From positions 1-64,000 of the forward strand of contig CAMOUY010000001.1 of the NCBI GenBank assembly GCA_946626785.1: a stretch of 64,000 nt of DNA, given 5' to 3'. Position 1 is the first letter of the stretch, and every line of letters begins with the position of its first letter. The position numbers were made by a program, and so were the translations under genes. Origin of the DNA: UBA9732 sp003456855. Lineage in GTDB: Bacteria > Spirochaetota > Spirochaetia > Sphaerochaetales > Sphaerochaetaceae. Positions 34,739-43,341 of this stretch are shown here, one piece after another. The notes under the pieces were generated by a model. That model had not been told where the DNA came from. It did no database searches and saw only the letters and a program-made list of their open reading frames with translations.

Positions 34739-35096
34739 AGAGAAGAAACCTAAGACAAGAAGGCAACCTCTGAGGAATAAGGACAACTACAACCGTCTGG
34801 AACCAGAGGATCCCATCTCCGGAGAAGCCTACTTCGACCAGGTTCTTGACAGGTTCGACATAGACCTCGGAAACCCTTCAAACCAGATTTTCATTCACTG
34901 GAACGAGCTTGTAGACCCTTCGATTGCAGAGCATTCACGGCCTCAGAAGCTGAAGGATGGTGTTCTTTATCTGATATGCGACCATCCCTCAAGGGCCTCC
35001 TATATAAGGCTCAACGCCAGGGAGATAGTCAAAAGCATAAAGGGTGTGTATCCCGAAGTTGATTTGAAGAAAATAGTTACAAGAATCCGCTACTGA
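34728..35096 (+). CDS. DciA-like protein (DUF721)
   Basis: The 122-residue protein has a charged, disordered N-terminus (KTEEKKPKTRRQPLRNK) and a DUF721 domain with IFIHWNELVDPSIAEHSRPQKLKDGVLYLICDHPSRASYIR. Genes of this family next to recF include DciA, the likely loader of the replicative helicase DnaB in bacteria without DnaC. The placement in the dnaA-dnaN-recF block supports that role. In classical DciA the domain order is reversed or similar depending on lineage, so the functional call is an inference. Confidence 0.8.
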   Translation: MKTEEKKPKTRRQPLRNKDNYNRLEPEDPISGEAYFDQVLDRFDIDLGNPSNQIFIHWNELVDPSIAEHSRPQKLKDGVLYLICDHPSRASYIRLNAREIVKSIKGVYPEVDLKKIVTRIRY

Positions 35097-35106
35097 TTAT
35101 CACCAC

Positions 35107-35136
35107 TTGACGAAAGACAAATATTGTATTTATACT
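35107..35136 (+). promoter_or_regulatory. Promoter of rpmH
   Basis: TTGACG and TATACT are separated by 18 bp. The leader of about 75 bases contains a small hairpin, CGCTTTAAGCG. Confidence 0.65.
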
Positions 35137-35215
35137 CAAGTGCTCAGATTGCGTTCATGGAACGTGGTCTAAAAAACGAAAATCCCGCTTTAAGCGATTA
35201 TATGGAGATAAAACC

Positions 35216-35383
35216 ATGAGTTACAAAGGCAAGAGAACCTATCAGCCAAGTAAGATTAAGAGAAACAGAAAGTTTGGATTCAGAGCCCGCATGGCAACAA
35301 AGGGCGGTCGTTTGGTACTGGCAAGAAGAAGAGCTAAGGGCAGACACAGTCTCACAGTCTCTGATGAGAAGAAGCCTTACTAA
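35216..35383 (+). CDS. rpmH: 50S ribosomal protein L34
   Basis: The 55-residue, very basic ribosomal protein reads MSYKGKRTYQPSKIKRNRK, then FGFRARMATKGGRLVLARRRAKGRH and LTV. The match to L34 is complete. After the usual LTV ending it has an extra seven residues, SDEKKPY. This tail comes from the 20 bases that overlap rnpA in another frame. The ribosome site is GGAGA. Confidence 0.97.
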   Translation: MSYKGKRTYQPSKIKRNRKFGFRARMATKGGRLVLARRRAKGRHSLTVSDEKKPY

Positions 35384-35717
35384 GAAGCAGATAATCAGAT
35401 CAAAAGCAGAAATTGACAACGTCTTCAAAGCAGGAAAAAGAGCATCTCTTTCCTGCTTTAAGTTGTATGTGGCAAAGAACTGCCTTGAGTACAGCAGGAT
35501 GATTGTCATCCCTGCAAGACACTATGGAAATTCAGTCCAGAGAAATCTCATCCGACGTCAGGTAAAGGAAATCTGGCGAACAAACCAGGATAAGTTACCC
35601 TCTGGTCTGGATTTTGTTGTCATTGTGTACCCGATGCGCAAGGCAGAGACCACTTTTGAGAACAAGCAGAAAACTTTACTCGAGCTTTTCATGAAAACCA
35701 TCCCACTTGATGGATGA
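35364..35717 (+). CDS. rnpA: Ribonuclease P protein component
   Basis: The 117-residue basic protein binds the RNase P RNA for tRNA 5' maturation. The start is set at MRRSLTKKQIIRSKAEIDNVFKAGKR, which matches family starts. The signature RNLIRRQVKEIWR (RNR-type motif) and FVVIVYP are present. The start lies 20 bases before the end of rpmH, in a different frame, and has no clear ribosome site of its own. Translation is therefore probably coupled to L34. The frame stays open to a TTG at 35274, but that extension shows no homology. yidD is not found between rnpA and yidC. Confidence 0.93.
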   Translation: MRRSLTKKQIIRSKAEIDNVFKAGKRASLSCFKLYVAKNCLEYSRMIVIPARHYGNSVQRNLIRRQVKEIWRTNQDKLPSGLDFVVIVYPMRKAETTFENKQKTLLELFMKTIPLDG

Positions 35718-35749
35718 TTTTCTGTTTTTATCTGATCCAGGAGTAAAAG

Positions 35750-37636
35750 ATGGATAAGAAAACAATTCTTGCAATAGTGCTGGTTGTAATAGTTATTACG
35801 GTCAGCATGACTATACAGACAATGTTCTTCTCTCCGAACACCGCTGACACCACAGCAAACACAGCAACAACGGCAACACCGACTGCTGATGTTACAACTG
35901 ATGGTACACAGTCAACGGAGAGCAGCATAAACGAAGAGGAAGTGAAGGCAATTGCTGTTTCCACTACGAACAACAGCACCGAGCAGTTCGTATTTGAGAC
36001 AGACCTCTACACAATCACCTTTGATCCAGTCGGCGCAAGCATCTCATCACTGATGTTGAAGGAGCATGCAGCTGCAGACGGAGAAAGGGTCGACATGATA
36101 TTCAGAGGTGAGAATGACAACAATGCATTCCTCATGTACTGGGGTGACGACAAAACCAATCCGATTCTTGATGCATTCAGCTACACCGTCGACGGCCAGA
36201 AGGTCATCTTCAGCAACAGCTACAAGGATGCCAACGGCAAGAGCTTCACAATCGTGAAGACATTCGAGTTCAAGGATGGTGAGTACCTCTTCGCAGTCAC
36301 TGTGGATATCCTTGGTGATGGTGACTTCGGTGGCCTGAACACCAATGGATATGCTTATACTTTGGCATATGAGCCACAGGTAGGCCCTGCTTTCACTCAG
36401 ATGAAGAACAGCGCCTATGATTATAGAAGAGTGTATGTGGACATGTACAAGAACAATGGAAAGCTCAAGAAGTCAACGGTCAAGTTCTCCAATGGAACCT
36501 ACCAGACAACAAACCAGCTCCAGTGGATCAGCGTCACAAGCAAGTACTTCACAGTAGTTGCACTGCCTGAGGACAACACACTCTCCTACAAGTACAGCGC
36601 AAAGCAGAGCACAGACGGTGACATCGCACAGAGCGACAGCCTGTACGTCTCACGTCCGGCTACAAGTGGAAGCACAGAGGATACCATCTACTTCTATGCA
36701 GGTCCTCAGCTTAAGGCATACCTTACATCCTACTACAGTGGAATGGACAATTCCTGGGGACTCAGAAATACAAATCTTGATGATGCAATGGAAGCAGGAT
36801 CAATGTTCAGCTGGCTTGAGAACATCCTGAAGTGGTGTCTCAACATTCTGTACAAGATCATTCCGAACTATGGTGTTGGAATCATCCTCCTTACAATAAT
36901 CATCAAGATTCTCCTGTGGCCGCTGACAAAGAAGAGCACAGCATCAACAGCAAAGATGGCAGCACTGCAGCCTCAGCTGAAGGAACTCCAGGAGAAGTAC
37001 AAGGACAATCCTCAGAAGCTCAACCAGGAGACTGCAGCCCTCTACAAGGAGGCAGGTGCAAGTCCAATGGGTGGATGTCTTCCGATGCTGCTCCAGTTCC
37101 CGATCATCATTGCAATGTACGGACTGCTCAACAAGCACTTCGAGCTCCGCGGTGCAATGTTCATCCCTGGCTGGATCACAGACCTGTCAGTTCCTGAGAC
37201 GATAGCAACTCTTGGATTCAACCTTCCGTTCCTTGGAAACGAGATCCACCTCCTGCCGATTCTCTACACAGTCAGTATGATCTTCTCAATGAAGATTACA
37301 CAGGCTCAGCAGGGTGGTTCAAACCAGCAGGGCAAGGGAATGACAGCATTCATAACATACGGAATGCCGATACTGTTCTTCTTCATGCTGTACAGCGCAC
37401 CTTCCGGACTTCTTCTCTACTGGTCAGCACAGAACGTCCTCTCCATGGCCCAGCAGTTCTACACGAACGCAAAGACCAAGAAGGACCCTGATGCCTTCGT
37501 AAGCAAGAAAAAGAAGCAGCAGTCAGAGGATGCCAAGGTTCCTGAGGCAGTCAGAAAGTATCAGGAGAAGCTCAAGAGACTTGAGGAAGAGAAGGCCCGC
37601 CAGCAGAAGGAAGCGGCAAAGAACAAGAAAAAATAA
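35750..37636 (+). CDS. yidC: Membrane protein insertase YidC
   Basis: The 628-residue insertase begins with a membrane segment (ILAIVLVVIVITVSMTI) and a large periplasmic domain (about 80-350). The conserved core is YGVGIILLTIIIKILLWPLTKKSTASTAKMAALQPQLKELQEKYKDN, with the catalytic arginine position apparently replaced by lysine/serine-rich loops. Further segments follow in GGCLPMLLQFPIIIAMYGLL and FFMLYSAPSGLLLYW. The C-terminal tail is very lysine-rich and may contact ribosomes. The long form with a periplasmic domain indicates a Gram-negative type envelope. RBS AGGAG. Confidence 0.97.
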   Translation: MDKKTILAIVLVVIVITVSMTIQTMFFSPNTADTTANTATTATPTADVTTDGTQSTESSINEEEVKAIAVSTTNNSTEQFVFETDLYTITFDPVGASISSLMLKEHAAADGERVDMIFRGENDNNAFLMYWGDDKTNPILDAFSYTVDGQKVIFSNSYKDANGKSFTIVKTFEFKDGEYLFAVTVDILGDGDFGGLNTNGYAYTLAYEPQVGPAFTQMKNSAYDYRRVYVDMYKNNGKLKKSTVKFSNGTYQTTNQLQWISVTSKYFTVVALPEDNTLSYKYSAKQSTDGDIAQSDSLYVSRPATSGSTEDTIYFYAGPQLKAYLTSYYSGMDNSWGLRNTNLDDAMEAGSMFSWLENILKWCLNILYKIIPNYGVGIILLTIIIKILLWPLTKKSTASTAKMAALQPQLKELQEKYKDNPQKLNQETAALYKEAGASPMGGCLPMLLQFPIIIAMYGLLNKHFELRGAMFIPGWITDLSVPETIATLGFNLPFLGNEIHLLPILYTVSMIFSMKITQAQQGGSNQQGKGMTAFITYGMPILFFFMLYSAPSGLLLYWSAQNVLSMAQQFYTNAKTKKDPDAFVSKKKKQQSEDAKVPEAVRKYQEKLKRLEEEKARQQKEAAKNKKK

Positions 37637-37654
37637 TTCGAGGCAGAGATATAT

Positions 37655-38389
37655 ATGACTAGAGATTTTGAAGGTAAGACAGAGCAGGATGCCATCAATC
37701 AGGCTATTGAAGCCCTCCATATCGAGCGCGAGGACTTTGATGTAGAGATTCTGGACAATGGTCGCAGAGGTCTTTTCAAGAAGGCCAACGTTAAGATCCG
37801 TGTCCACATCGACAGCAGCATCGAAGAGGAGGAGCCACAGGCTCCATATGAGGCTGATGAACAGCCGACCGAGGAAGCGGACTACAACGACTATGATGAT
37901 GCAGAGGAGGAAGAGGACCTCGAGCCGAACGAGGAGCTTGAGAGCCAGGTCTGTGCATTCATCGACGAGATGGTCGCCCACATGGGATATGAGAGCAAGA
38001 CAACGGTCTCTTCCCGCAAGGGCAAGAAGGTCAACCTTGACATCGCATCCGATGACAGCAACATCATCATTGGAAGAAAGGGCAAGAACCTCGATGCAAT
38101 CCAGGTGCTTGCAAATGTGTTCGCAGGAAAGATCGACAATGACCGCAAGATCATCGTCGACAGCGAAGGCTACAGAATCCGCCACGAGGAGCAGATCATC
38201 AAGAATGCATACAGAACTGCAATGCAGGTCAGAAAGACCGGAAGATCACGCCTCCTTGAGCCTATGAATCCGTACGAGAGAAGACTTGTGCACACAGCTC
38301 TTAACGATGTCACAGGCATCGAGACAAAGAGCGAGGGAGAGGGTCTCTACAAGCAGGTGCGCGTCATCAGCAAGAGAAAGAGATACTGA
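37655..38389 (+). CDS. jag: RNA-binding protein Jag/KhpB
   Basis: The 244-residue protein has the Jag N-terminal domain (KTEQDAINQAIEALHIEREDF.. GRRGLFKK, about 8-55) and an acidic linker. A KH domain with IIGRKGKNLDAIQVLANV (about 130-148) follows, then a C-terminal R3H domain (NPYERRLVHTAL). Homologues act with KhpA in RNA regulation and cell-wall growth. It is 18 bases after yidC, the common gene order, and is followed by an intrinsic terminator. Confidence 0.95.
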   Translation: MTRDFEGKTEQDAINQAIEALHIEREDFDVEILDNGRRGLFKKANVKIRVHIDSSIEEEEPQAPYEADEQPTEEADYNDYDDAEEEEDLEPNEELESQVCAFIDEMVAHMGYESKTTVSSRKGKKVNLDIASDDSNIIIGRKGKNLDAIQVLANVFAGKIDNDRKIIVDSEGYRIRHEEQIIKNAYRTAMQVRKTGRSRLLEPMNPYERRLVHTALNDVTGIETKSEGEGLYKQVRVISKRKRY

Positions 38390-38414
38390 TCCTAAAAAAA
38401 TTAAGAGAGTTGAA

Positions 38415-38451
38415 GAAGGGATTGTCATGAAGGCAGTCCCTTCATTTTTTT
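38415..38451 (+). terminator. Terminator of the yidC-jag transcript
   Basis: GAAGGGA pairs with TCCCTTC, followed by A and seven to eight T. It closes the rpmH-rnpA-yidC-jag unit. Confidence 0.85.
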
Positions 38452-38487
38452 AGGCAGGTGATTTAGAATCACAGCAGGAAGCAGCCA

Positions 38488-39570
38488 ATGAGGAAGAGCA
38501 TAAAGACAGGTTATCTTATTGCAGCGCTATGCGTAGCCATAGCCTTCCTTGTCGCTGTCCTTGCCCTTGCAAAGTCAGAGGAGAACCACTACGCAGATAT
38601 ACAGCTCTCTGCTGCCAAGAGGATGGCTGAGGCAGAGGAATACCTGAAGTCGAAGATCCAGGAGAAGGGTATAGAGGTCCAGGAGAATGACCTCAACAAG
38701 ACCTACCTGATTGGTCCTGACTACACAGAGCTTACAACAACCCTGGGCAACCTTGAGGCCAAGAGGACAAGCCTGGACCCGAACTTCGCAGCCGCAATGG
38801 TCAGATACTATCAGCAGGCGGGACTAAAGAAGGGGGACATCGTAGCAATAGGTTCCAGCGGATCCTTTCCCGCCCTTGCAATGGCTACAGTGATAGCTGC
38901 AAAGGAGTACGGCCTCAAGACAAAGGTCATAGCAAGCCTTGGAGCCTCCACCTATGGTGCGACAAGGGTTGAATTCAACATCTTCGATTTCCTTATTTGC
39001 CTAAGGGACGCAGGCTATGCTGACTTCGAGCTCCTTGCAGTCTCCCGCGGTGGCGAGCATGACTACGGAGAGGGTGCCATGGAAGGTCTTCTGTTCGAGG
39101 GCTCCAAGGAGTTGACCTACAACATCTGCCAGACTGTGGCAAACGAGACAGGAGCAGAGTACCTTGTCTATGACAGTCTCGTGGACAACGTAAGCAGAAG
39201 ACTTGAGCTCTATGGTGACATTGACATGTTCGTCAACGTCGGCGGTGCAGCGGCGAACAGCGGAGCCGGCATGACAGGTCACAGCTTCCCCTATGGCCTT
39301 GTGCTTGAAAGGCAGATCCTCCCTAACGTAGAGGTAAAAGGTCTCTGCTACGAGTATTCTGCAAAGGGAATCCCTGTTCTGAACCTTCTGAATGTTAAGC
39401 AGCTGGCGGCGGAGAACGGCATAACCTTCGATCCGGTGCCTCTTTTAGAACCCGGGGACAGCGGTGTCTACTCAGAGACCAGATACAGCCTTGTGCTGAT
39501 CATTCTGGGGATAGTAAGCACCACTGCCATACTTGTAGTTGGAGCTGTTCTCTCAAGAAAAAAGAGATAG
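38488..39570 (+). CDS. Poly-gamma-glutamate system protein (PgsW-like)
   Basis: The 360-residue protein has an N-terminal membrane segment (GYLIAALCVAIAFLVAVLAL) and a C-terminal one (LVLIILGIVSTTAILVVGAVL), with a folded part between. Blocks such as DIVAIGSSGSFPALAMATVIAAKEYGL, VIASLGASTYGATRVEFNIFD and VNVGGAAANSG resemble the family named poly-gamma-glutamate system protein, which accompanies capsule genes pgsB and pgsC. Neither pgsB nor pgsC is near. It may be an orphan with another role, or belong to a locus elsewhere. Its AGGAAG ribosome site is good. It stands alone between the jag terminator and the toxin module. Confidence 0.65.
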   Translation: MRKSIKTGYLIAALCVAIAFLVAVLALAKSEENHYADIQLSAAKRMAEAEEYLKSKIQEKGIEVQENDLNKTYLIGPDYTELTTTLGNLEAKRTSLDPNFAAAMVRYYQQAGLKKGDIVAIGSSGSFPALAMATVIAAKEYGLKTKVIASLGASTYGATRVEFNIFDFLICLRDAGYADFELLAVSRGGEHDYGEGAMEGLLFEGSKELTYNICQTVANETGAEYLVYDSLVDNVSRRLELYGDIDMFVNVGGAAANSGAGMTGHSFPYGLVLERQILPNVEVKGLCYEYSAKGIPVLNLLNVKQLAAENGITFDPVPLLEPGDSGVYSETRYSLVLIILGIVSTTAILVVGAVLSRKKR

Positions 39571-39581
39571 TCTGCTCTTTG

Positions 39582-39618
39582 TTTACTTGCCGAAAAATAT
39601 GATGTAAAATTTAACATC
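39582..39618 (+). promoter_or_regulatory. Promoter and likely operator of the Phd/ParE module
   Basis: TTTACT and TAAAAT are 17 bp apart. An imperfect palindrome, GATGTAAAATTTAACATC, covers the -10. This is the expected arrangement for self-repression by the antitoxin. Confidence 0.6.
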
Positions 39619-39636
39619 AGATTTTTGGAGGTGACA

Positions 39637-39894
39637 ATGCCTAACATCAAACCAATATCCGATTTCAGAAACTACTATGATGTCTTCGCTGAAGTCCATG
39701 AGAACGAACCCGTCTACGTCACAAAGAACGGAAGGGGCATGTATGTGGTCTCCACAATTGACGAGTATGAGGAATACCAGAGGCTCAAGGCTGCCATGTG
39801 GCTCAAGGCTGAACTGGAGCGGACAGAGAAAAGGGATGAAAGGGAAGGTCTTCTTTCAGAGGATGAATTGAAGGAGAGGCTCAACATCAAATGA
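39637..39894 (+). CDS. Phd/YefM family antitoxin
   Basis: The 85-residue protein has the Phd N-terminal fold: IKPISDFRNYYDVFAEVHENEPVYVTKNGRGMYVVSTIDEYE. The acidic C-terminal helix (ELERTEKRDEREGLLSEDELKERL) should wrap and block the toxin. I start at MPNIKP, with GGAGG 7 bases upstream. Its stop overlaps the toxin start in ATGA, so the two are co-translated with the antitoxin first, as usual. Confidence 0.9.
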   Translation: MPNIKPISDFRNYYDVFAEVHENEPVYVTKNGRGMYVVSTIDEYEEYQRLKAAMWLKAELERTEKRDEREGLLSEDELKERLNIK

Positions 39895-40220
39895 GGATTC
39901 TTTATTCAAGGGATTTCGAGGAAGACCTGAGGAGTATAATCGACTACATCTCGGACAAGCTTCAGAACAGAAAGGCTGCGGATGATCTTTTGAAAAGGAT
40001 CTTCGAAGATACTTCCAGATTGAAGGAGAGTCCATATATTGGAATTCCTCTTTCTTCTTTGTTCCAGACGAGTAACTCTTGGCAGTATAGAAGAATAGTT
40101 GTAGGCAACTACATTGTGATATATAGATTTTCTTCAGACGTTATAGTTGAAAGGGTCTTCTACGGTAGAAGGGACTATATCAAGTACTTGTTTTCAGAAG
40201 ATGAAAATGATGTTCTATAA
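39891..40220 (+). CDS. RelE/ParE family toxin
   Basis: The 109-residue protein has the ParE/RelE plasmid stabilisation pattern: ILYSRDFEEDLRSIIDYISDKLQNRKAADDLLKRI, then YRRIVVGNYIVIYRF and VERVFYGRRDY. The YRRIVVGNY and RVFYGRRDY blocks favour ParE-type gyrase poisons over mRNA cleavage, but this is not certain. The antitoxin gene overlaps it by four bases. The pair looks intact and is more AT-rich than its neighbours. Confidence 0.9.
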   Translation: MRILYSRDFEEDLRSIIDYISDKLQNRKAADDLLKRIFEDTSRLKESPYIGIPLSSLFQTSNSWQYRRIVVGNYIVIYRFSSDVIVERVFYGRRDYIKYLFSEDENDVL

Positions 40221-40232
40221 AGGTTTTAATAA

Positions 40233-40946
40233 ATGAAAAAAGCAAGATATTTAATCATTATAAGCCTTCTTTTGTTGGTTTTATTGCTTTGCTCCTGCAA
40301 TCAGGACGACAGTGTGAGCAAAGGCTCCTATGAAAACATGTATGCCCACCTTGTCCAGATGTGGGCCTACAACGTCCAGAACGGCGACGGCACAGCGAAA
40401 ATAGCCTTCTACGGTGATTCAAGGGTTGCAGGAGCCGACTGGTATTCCTCCTATCCTGACTATGATGTGGTGAACCTTGGCATCGGCGGCGACAAGGTCG
40501 AGCAGACCCTTACCAGACTTTCCCTTCTTGATGCCTATGAGGTGAAGTACTGCTTCCTTGCAATAGGCGGGAACAACGCCCTGAGCGACAGCTTCGACGC
40601 TGCCTCGTTCCGCACAAACTACGACAAGCTTCTGACAGAGCTTGGGAACAGGAACATCACAGTCTATGTGAACACCGTAGCAGGCGTGACGAAGGCAAGG
40701 GCCTCTGAAAGCAAGAAGAACGCCAAGAAGAGCAACAACATCAAGACGGTGAACTCAATAATCACGGAGCTTGCCACCGCCCACAACATGGAGATCATCG
40801 ACATGGCAAGTCTAATGAACGACTCCGACGGTTATCTCAAGGACCAGTATGCATACTCGGACGGAGTGCACTTCAGCGATGCCGGAAACCAGTATTGGTT
40901 CGACACCCTAGAGTCCTATGTCAAGGCGGCCAACGAGGCCCTCTGA
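40233..40946 (+). CDS. SGNH/GDSL hydrolase lipoprotein
   Basis: The 237-residue protein has a lipoprotein signal (MKKARYLIIISLLLLVLLLCSC, lipobox LLCSC) and an SGNH esterase fold. The blocks are FYGDSRVAGADW (nucleophile serine), VNLGIGGDKVEQ, IGGNNALS and DGVHFSDAG (Asp and His). It should be anchored in a membrane facing the periplasm and could deacylate sugars or lipids. The start is 12 bases after the toxin gene, but a functional link is doubtful. It is GC-richer than the toxin genes. Confidence 0.9.
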   Translation: MKKARYLIIISLLLLVLLLCSCNQDDSVSKGSYENMYAHLVQMWAYNVQNGDGTAKIAFYGDSRVAGADWYSSYPDYDVVNLGIGGDKVEQTLTRLSLLDAYEVKYCFLAIGGNNALSDSFDAASFRTNYDKLLTELGNRNITVYVNTVAGVTKARASESKKNAKKSNNIKTVNSIITELATAHNMEIIDMASLMNDSDGYLKDQYAYSDGVHFSDAGNQYWFDTLESYVKAANEAL

Positions 40947-41022
40947 CCAGAACCTTGCCGATTGAACACCTTTTTATTAAATTTGACAGGATTTCTGAGA
41001 TTATTTTTTCTGGAGGAGAAAC

Positions 41023-42879
41023 ATGGAAAGAAAGCAGTTCAAGACAGAGGTCTCGGATCTTCTGCATCTGATCATTCACTCACTCTACTCACATAAGGAG
41101 ATCTTCCTTCGCGAGCTGGTGTCCAACGCATCCGATGCTCTGGACAAGCTCAAGTACAAGACACTCGTGGATGGAAAGGCCGTCGACGGCGAGCTGAGAA
41201 TCGACATCAGCTTCACAGAGGGCGACAAGCGCACACTCACAATCTCCGACAACGGTATTGGAATGACACACGACGAGCTGAACGAGAACCTGGGTACCAT
41301 CGCCCATTCCGGCACAAAGCACTTCCTGGCCAACCTGACAAACGACCAGAAGAAGGACAGCAACCTGATCGGACAGTTCGGAGTAGGCTTCTATTCAGCC
41401 TTCATGGTCGCAGACAAGGTCGAGGTCATCTCAAAGGCATACGGCGAGGAGCAGGCCTACAAGTGGGTCAGCGACGGAAGAGAGAAGTACACCATCGAGG
41501 AGGCAGAGAGGGAAGGCTGCGGAACAACCATCATCCTGCACCTGAACGACGAGGGCAAGGAGTTCGGAAACCGCTGGCAGATCGAGAACCTCATCAAGCA
41601 GTACAGCGACCACATCGCATATCCTATCTACCTGGCCTATGACCAGAACACCTACGATGACAAGTACAACGTCACCGGCACAGAGCACAAGGTCGAAAAG
41701 ATCAACAGTGCAGCAGCACTCTGGGCAAGAAGCAAGAGCGAGCTCAAGGAGGAGGACTACAACGACTTCTACAAGAACTCCTACTACGACTCAGAGAACC
41801 CTCTTTTCTACATCCACACAAAGGCTGAGGGCGCAACCGAGTACACAACGCTGTTCTTCATCCCTGCAAAGGCTCCGTTCGACATGTACCACGCAGACTA
41901 CAAGCCGGGCGTCAAGCTCTACGTCAAGCGAGTCTACATCACAGACGATGATAAGGAGCTCCTGCCTACATACCTTCGCTTTGTCCGCGGAATCATCGAC
42001 AGCGAGGACCTGCCACTGAACGTCTCGAGAGAGATCCTTCAGCAGAACAGGGTCATGACAACAATCAGAAACGCTTCAGTTAAGAAGCTTCTCGGCGAGT
42101 TCAAGAAGATCGCCGACCAGAACCCTGAGCTCTACACCAAGTTCATCGATCAGTACAACAGACCACTCAAGGAAGGTCTCTACCAGGACTACGCAAACCG
42201 CGATGAACTGCTTGAGCTCGTACGCTTCAAGAGCACAGCAGTCGACGGCTACACCTCTCTTGCAGCCTACAAGGAGAGGATGGTCACAGACCAGAAGGGA
42301 ATCTACTACATCACAGGTTCCGATGAGAACGCACTCAAGAGCTCACCGCTTCTTGCAACCTTCAAGGAGAAGGGAATCGAGGTTCTTCTGATGACAGACG
42401 ACATCGACGACCTTGTCATCTCATCAGTGGGAAAGTACAAGGACCTCCAGCTCAAGGCCGTGAACAAGAGCGGAACGATGGACGACTTCCTCACAGAGGA
42501 TGAGAAGAAGAAGGCAAAGGAAGAGGGCACAGCGGTTTCAGAGAAGCTGAAGAAGGCCCTTGGAGAGAGAGTCAAGGAGGTCGTGGTCTCAACAAGACTG
42601 AAGGACGTCTCTGCAGTTGTCGTCACAGACGAGAACGACCCATCGGTTCAGATGCAGCAGCTCATGAAGGCCATGGGCCAGGGAGACTATGAGGGCAGTG
42701 CACCGATTCTTGAGGTCAACGCAGAGGATGGCTTCGTGAAGAGAATCATGGACAGCAAGGACGACCAGTTCGTAGCCGATGCAGCAAGCGTTCTTCTTGA
42801 CCAGGCTCTTCTCTCAGAAGGTGTCATGCCGAAGAACCCTGCGGAGTTCACAAGGAAGCTCCATTCACTTCTTGTATAA
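41023..42879 (+). CDS. htpG: Chaperone HtpG (Hsp90)
   Basis: The 618-residue ATP-dependent chaperone. The GHKL ATP site shows ELVSNASDALDKLKY (about 26-40), SDNGIGMT, GTIAHSGTKHF and GQFGVGFYSAFMVADKV. The middle domain has the catalytic arginine region DLPLNVSREILQQNRV. The C-terminal dimer domain is complete. RBS TGGAGGAG lies 6 bases before the ATG. It stands alone, closed by a strong terminator. Confidence 0.98.
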   Translation: MERKQFKTEVSDLLHLIIHSLYSHKEIFLRELVSNASDALDKLKYKTLVDGKAVDGELRIDISFTEGDKRTLTISDNGIGMTHDELNENLGTIAHSGTKHFLANLTNDQKKDSNLIGQFGVGFYSAFMVADKVEVISKAYGEEQAYKWVSDGREKYTIEEAEREGCGTTIILHLNDEGKEFGNRWQIENLIKQYSDHIAYPIYLAYDQNTYDDKYNVTGTEHKVEKINSAAALWARSKSELKEEDYNDFYKNSYYDSENPLFYIHTKAEGATEYTTLFFIPAKAPFDMYHADYKPGVKLYVKRVYITDDDKELLPTYLRFVRGIIDSEDLPLNVSREILQQNRVMTTIRNASVKKLLGEFKKIADQNPELYTKFIDQYNRPLKEGLYQDYANRDELLELVRFKSTAVDGYTSLAAYKERMVTDQKGIYYITGSDENALKSSPLLATFKEKGIEVLLMTDDIDDLVISSVGKYKDLQLKAVNKSGTMDDFLTEDEKKKAKEEGTAVSEKLKKALGERVKEVVVSTRLKDVSAVVVTDENDPSVQMQQLMKAMGQGDYEGSAPILEVNAEDGFVKRIMDSKDDQFVADAASVLLDQALLSEGVMPKNPAEFTRKLHSLLV

Positions 42880-42903
42880 CAGCGGAAACGCAAAAACTTT
42901 CTT

Positions 42904-42936
42904 AGCCACAGTGGTTTCGACCATTGTGGCTTTTTC
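42904..42936. terminator. Terminator of htpG, shared with slyX
   Basis: AGCCACAGTGGT and ACCATTGTGGCT form a 12-base stem with one G-T pair, a TTCG loop, and then a T run. It lies between two convergent genes. Confidence 0.92.
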
Positions 42937-42937
42937 T

Positions 42938-43138
42938 TTAATAGTGAGGTGGCTTCCTGTTAGGCCTGGCCTCTGTGTCCAGGTCCTCGATTCTCTTGGC
43001 AAGGATCTCGTTCTGCTTCTCGAGCTTTGTCACAAGCATCTGCTGCTCTGCCACAATGTCGTTCAGTTCCCTGACCACATCCTGGAGATAGACCAGATCG
43101 GTCTCTATCTTGATGATTCTGTCTTCGTTCTTGTCCAT
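42938..43138 (-). CDS. slyX: SlyX-like coiled-coil protein
   Basis: The 66-residue protein is one long coiled coil (IIKIETDLVYLQDVVRELNDIVAEQQMLVTKLEKQNEILAKRI) with the proline-rich ending PNRKPPHY, both typical of SlyX. Its function is unknown in any organism. No strong ribosome site is visible. The stop lies at the foot of the htpG terminator. Confidence 0.85.
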   Translation of the reverse strand: MDKNEDRIIKIETDLVYLQDVVRELNDIVAEQQMLVTKLEKQNEILAKRIEDLDTEARPNRKPPHY

Positions 43139-43264
43139 GGCCTGATTCTAATCCCTTTTCGCTCCTTTTTACAATTCGGATTCCAAAGAGGGCTGAACGG
43201 CAACAACCTTTTCTCTATATGCAACAAATTATTAAATTTTTGTAAAATAAGCACTTCTGATTTG

Positions 43265-43312
43265 TTGCAACATGTTGCTAAATTTGTTTATAATGCCCTT
43301 GCAAAGTTGCAA
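43265..43312 (+). promoter_or_regulatory. Promoter and palindromic operator of the WYL regulator
   Basis: The -35 TTGCAA and the perfect -10 TATAAT (43289-43294) are 18 bp apart. The palindrome GCAACATGTTGC (43267-43278) covers the -35, and TTGCAAAGTTGCAA (43299-43312) covers the transcription start. The two share a TTGCAA core, so self-repression is likely. Confidence 0.65.
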
Positions 43313-43341
43313 AAGAGACAAAAGGCAGAGAGGGGCAAGCC

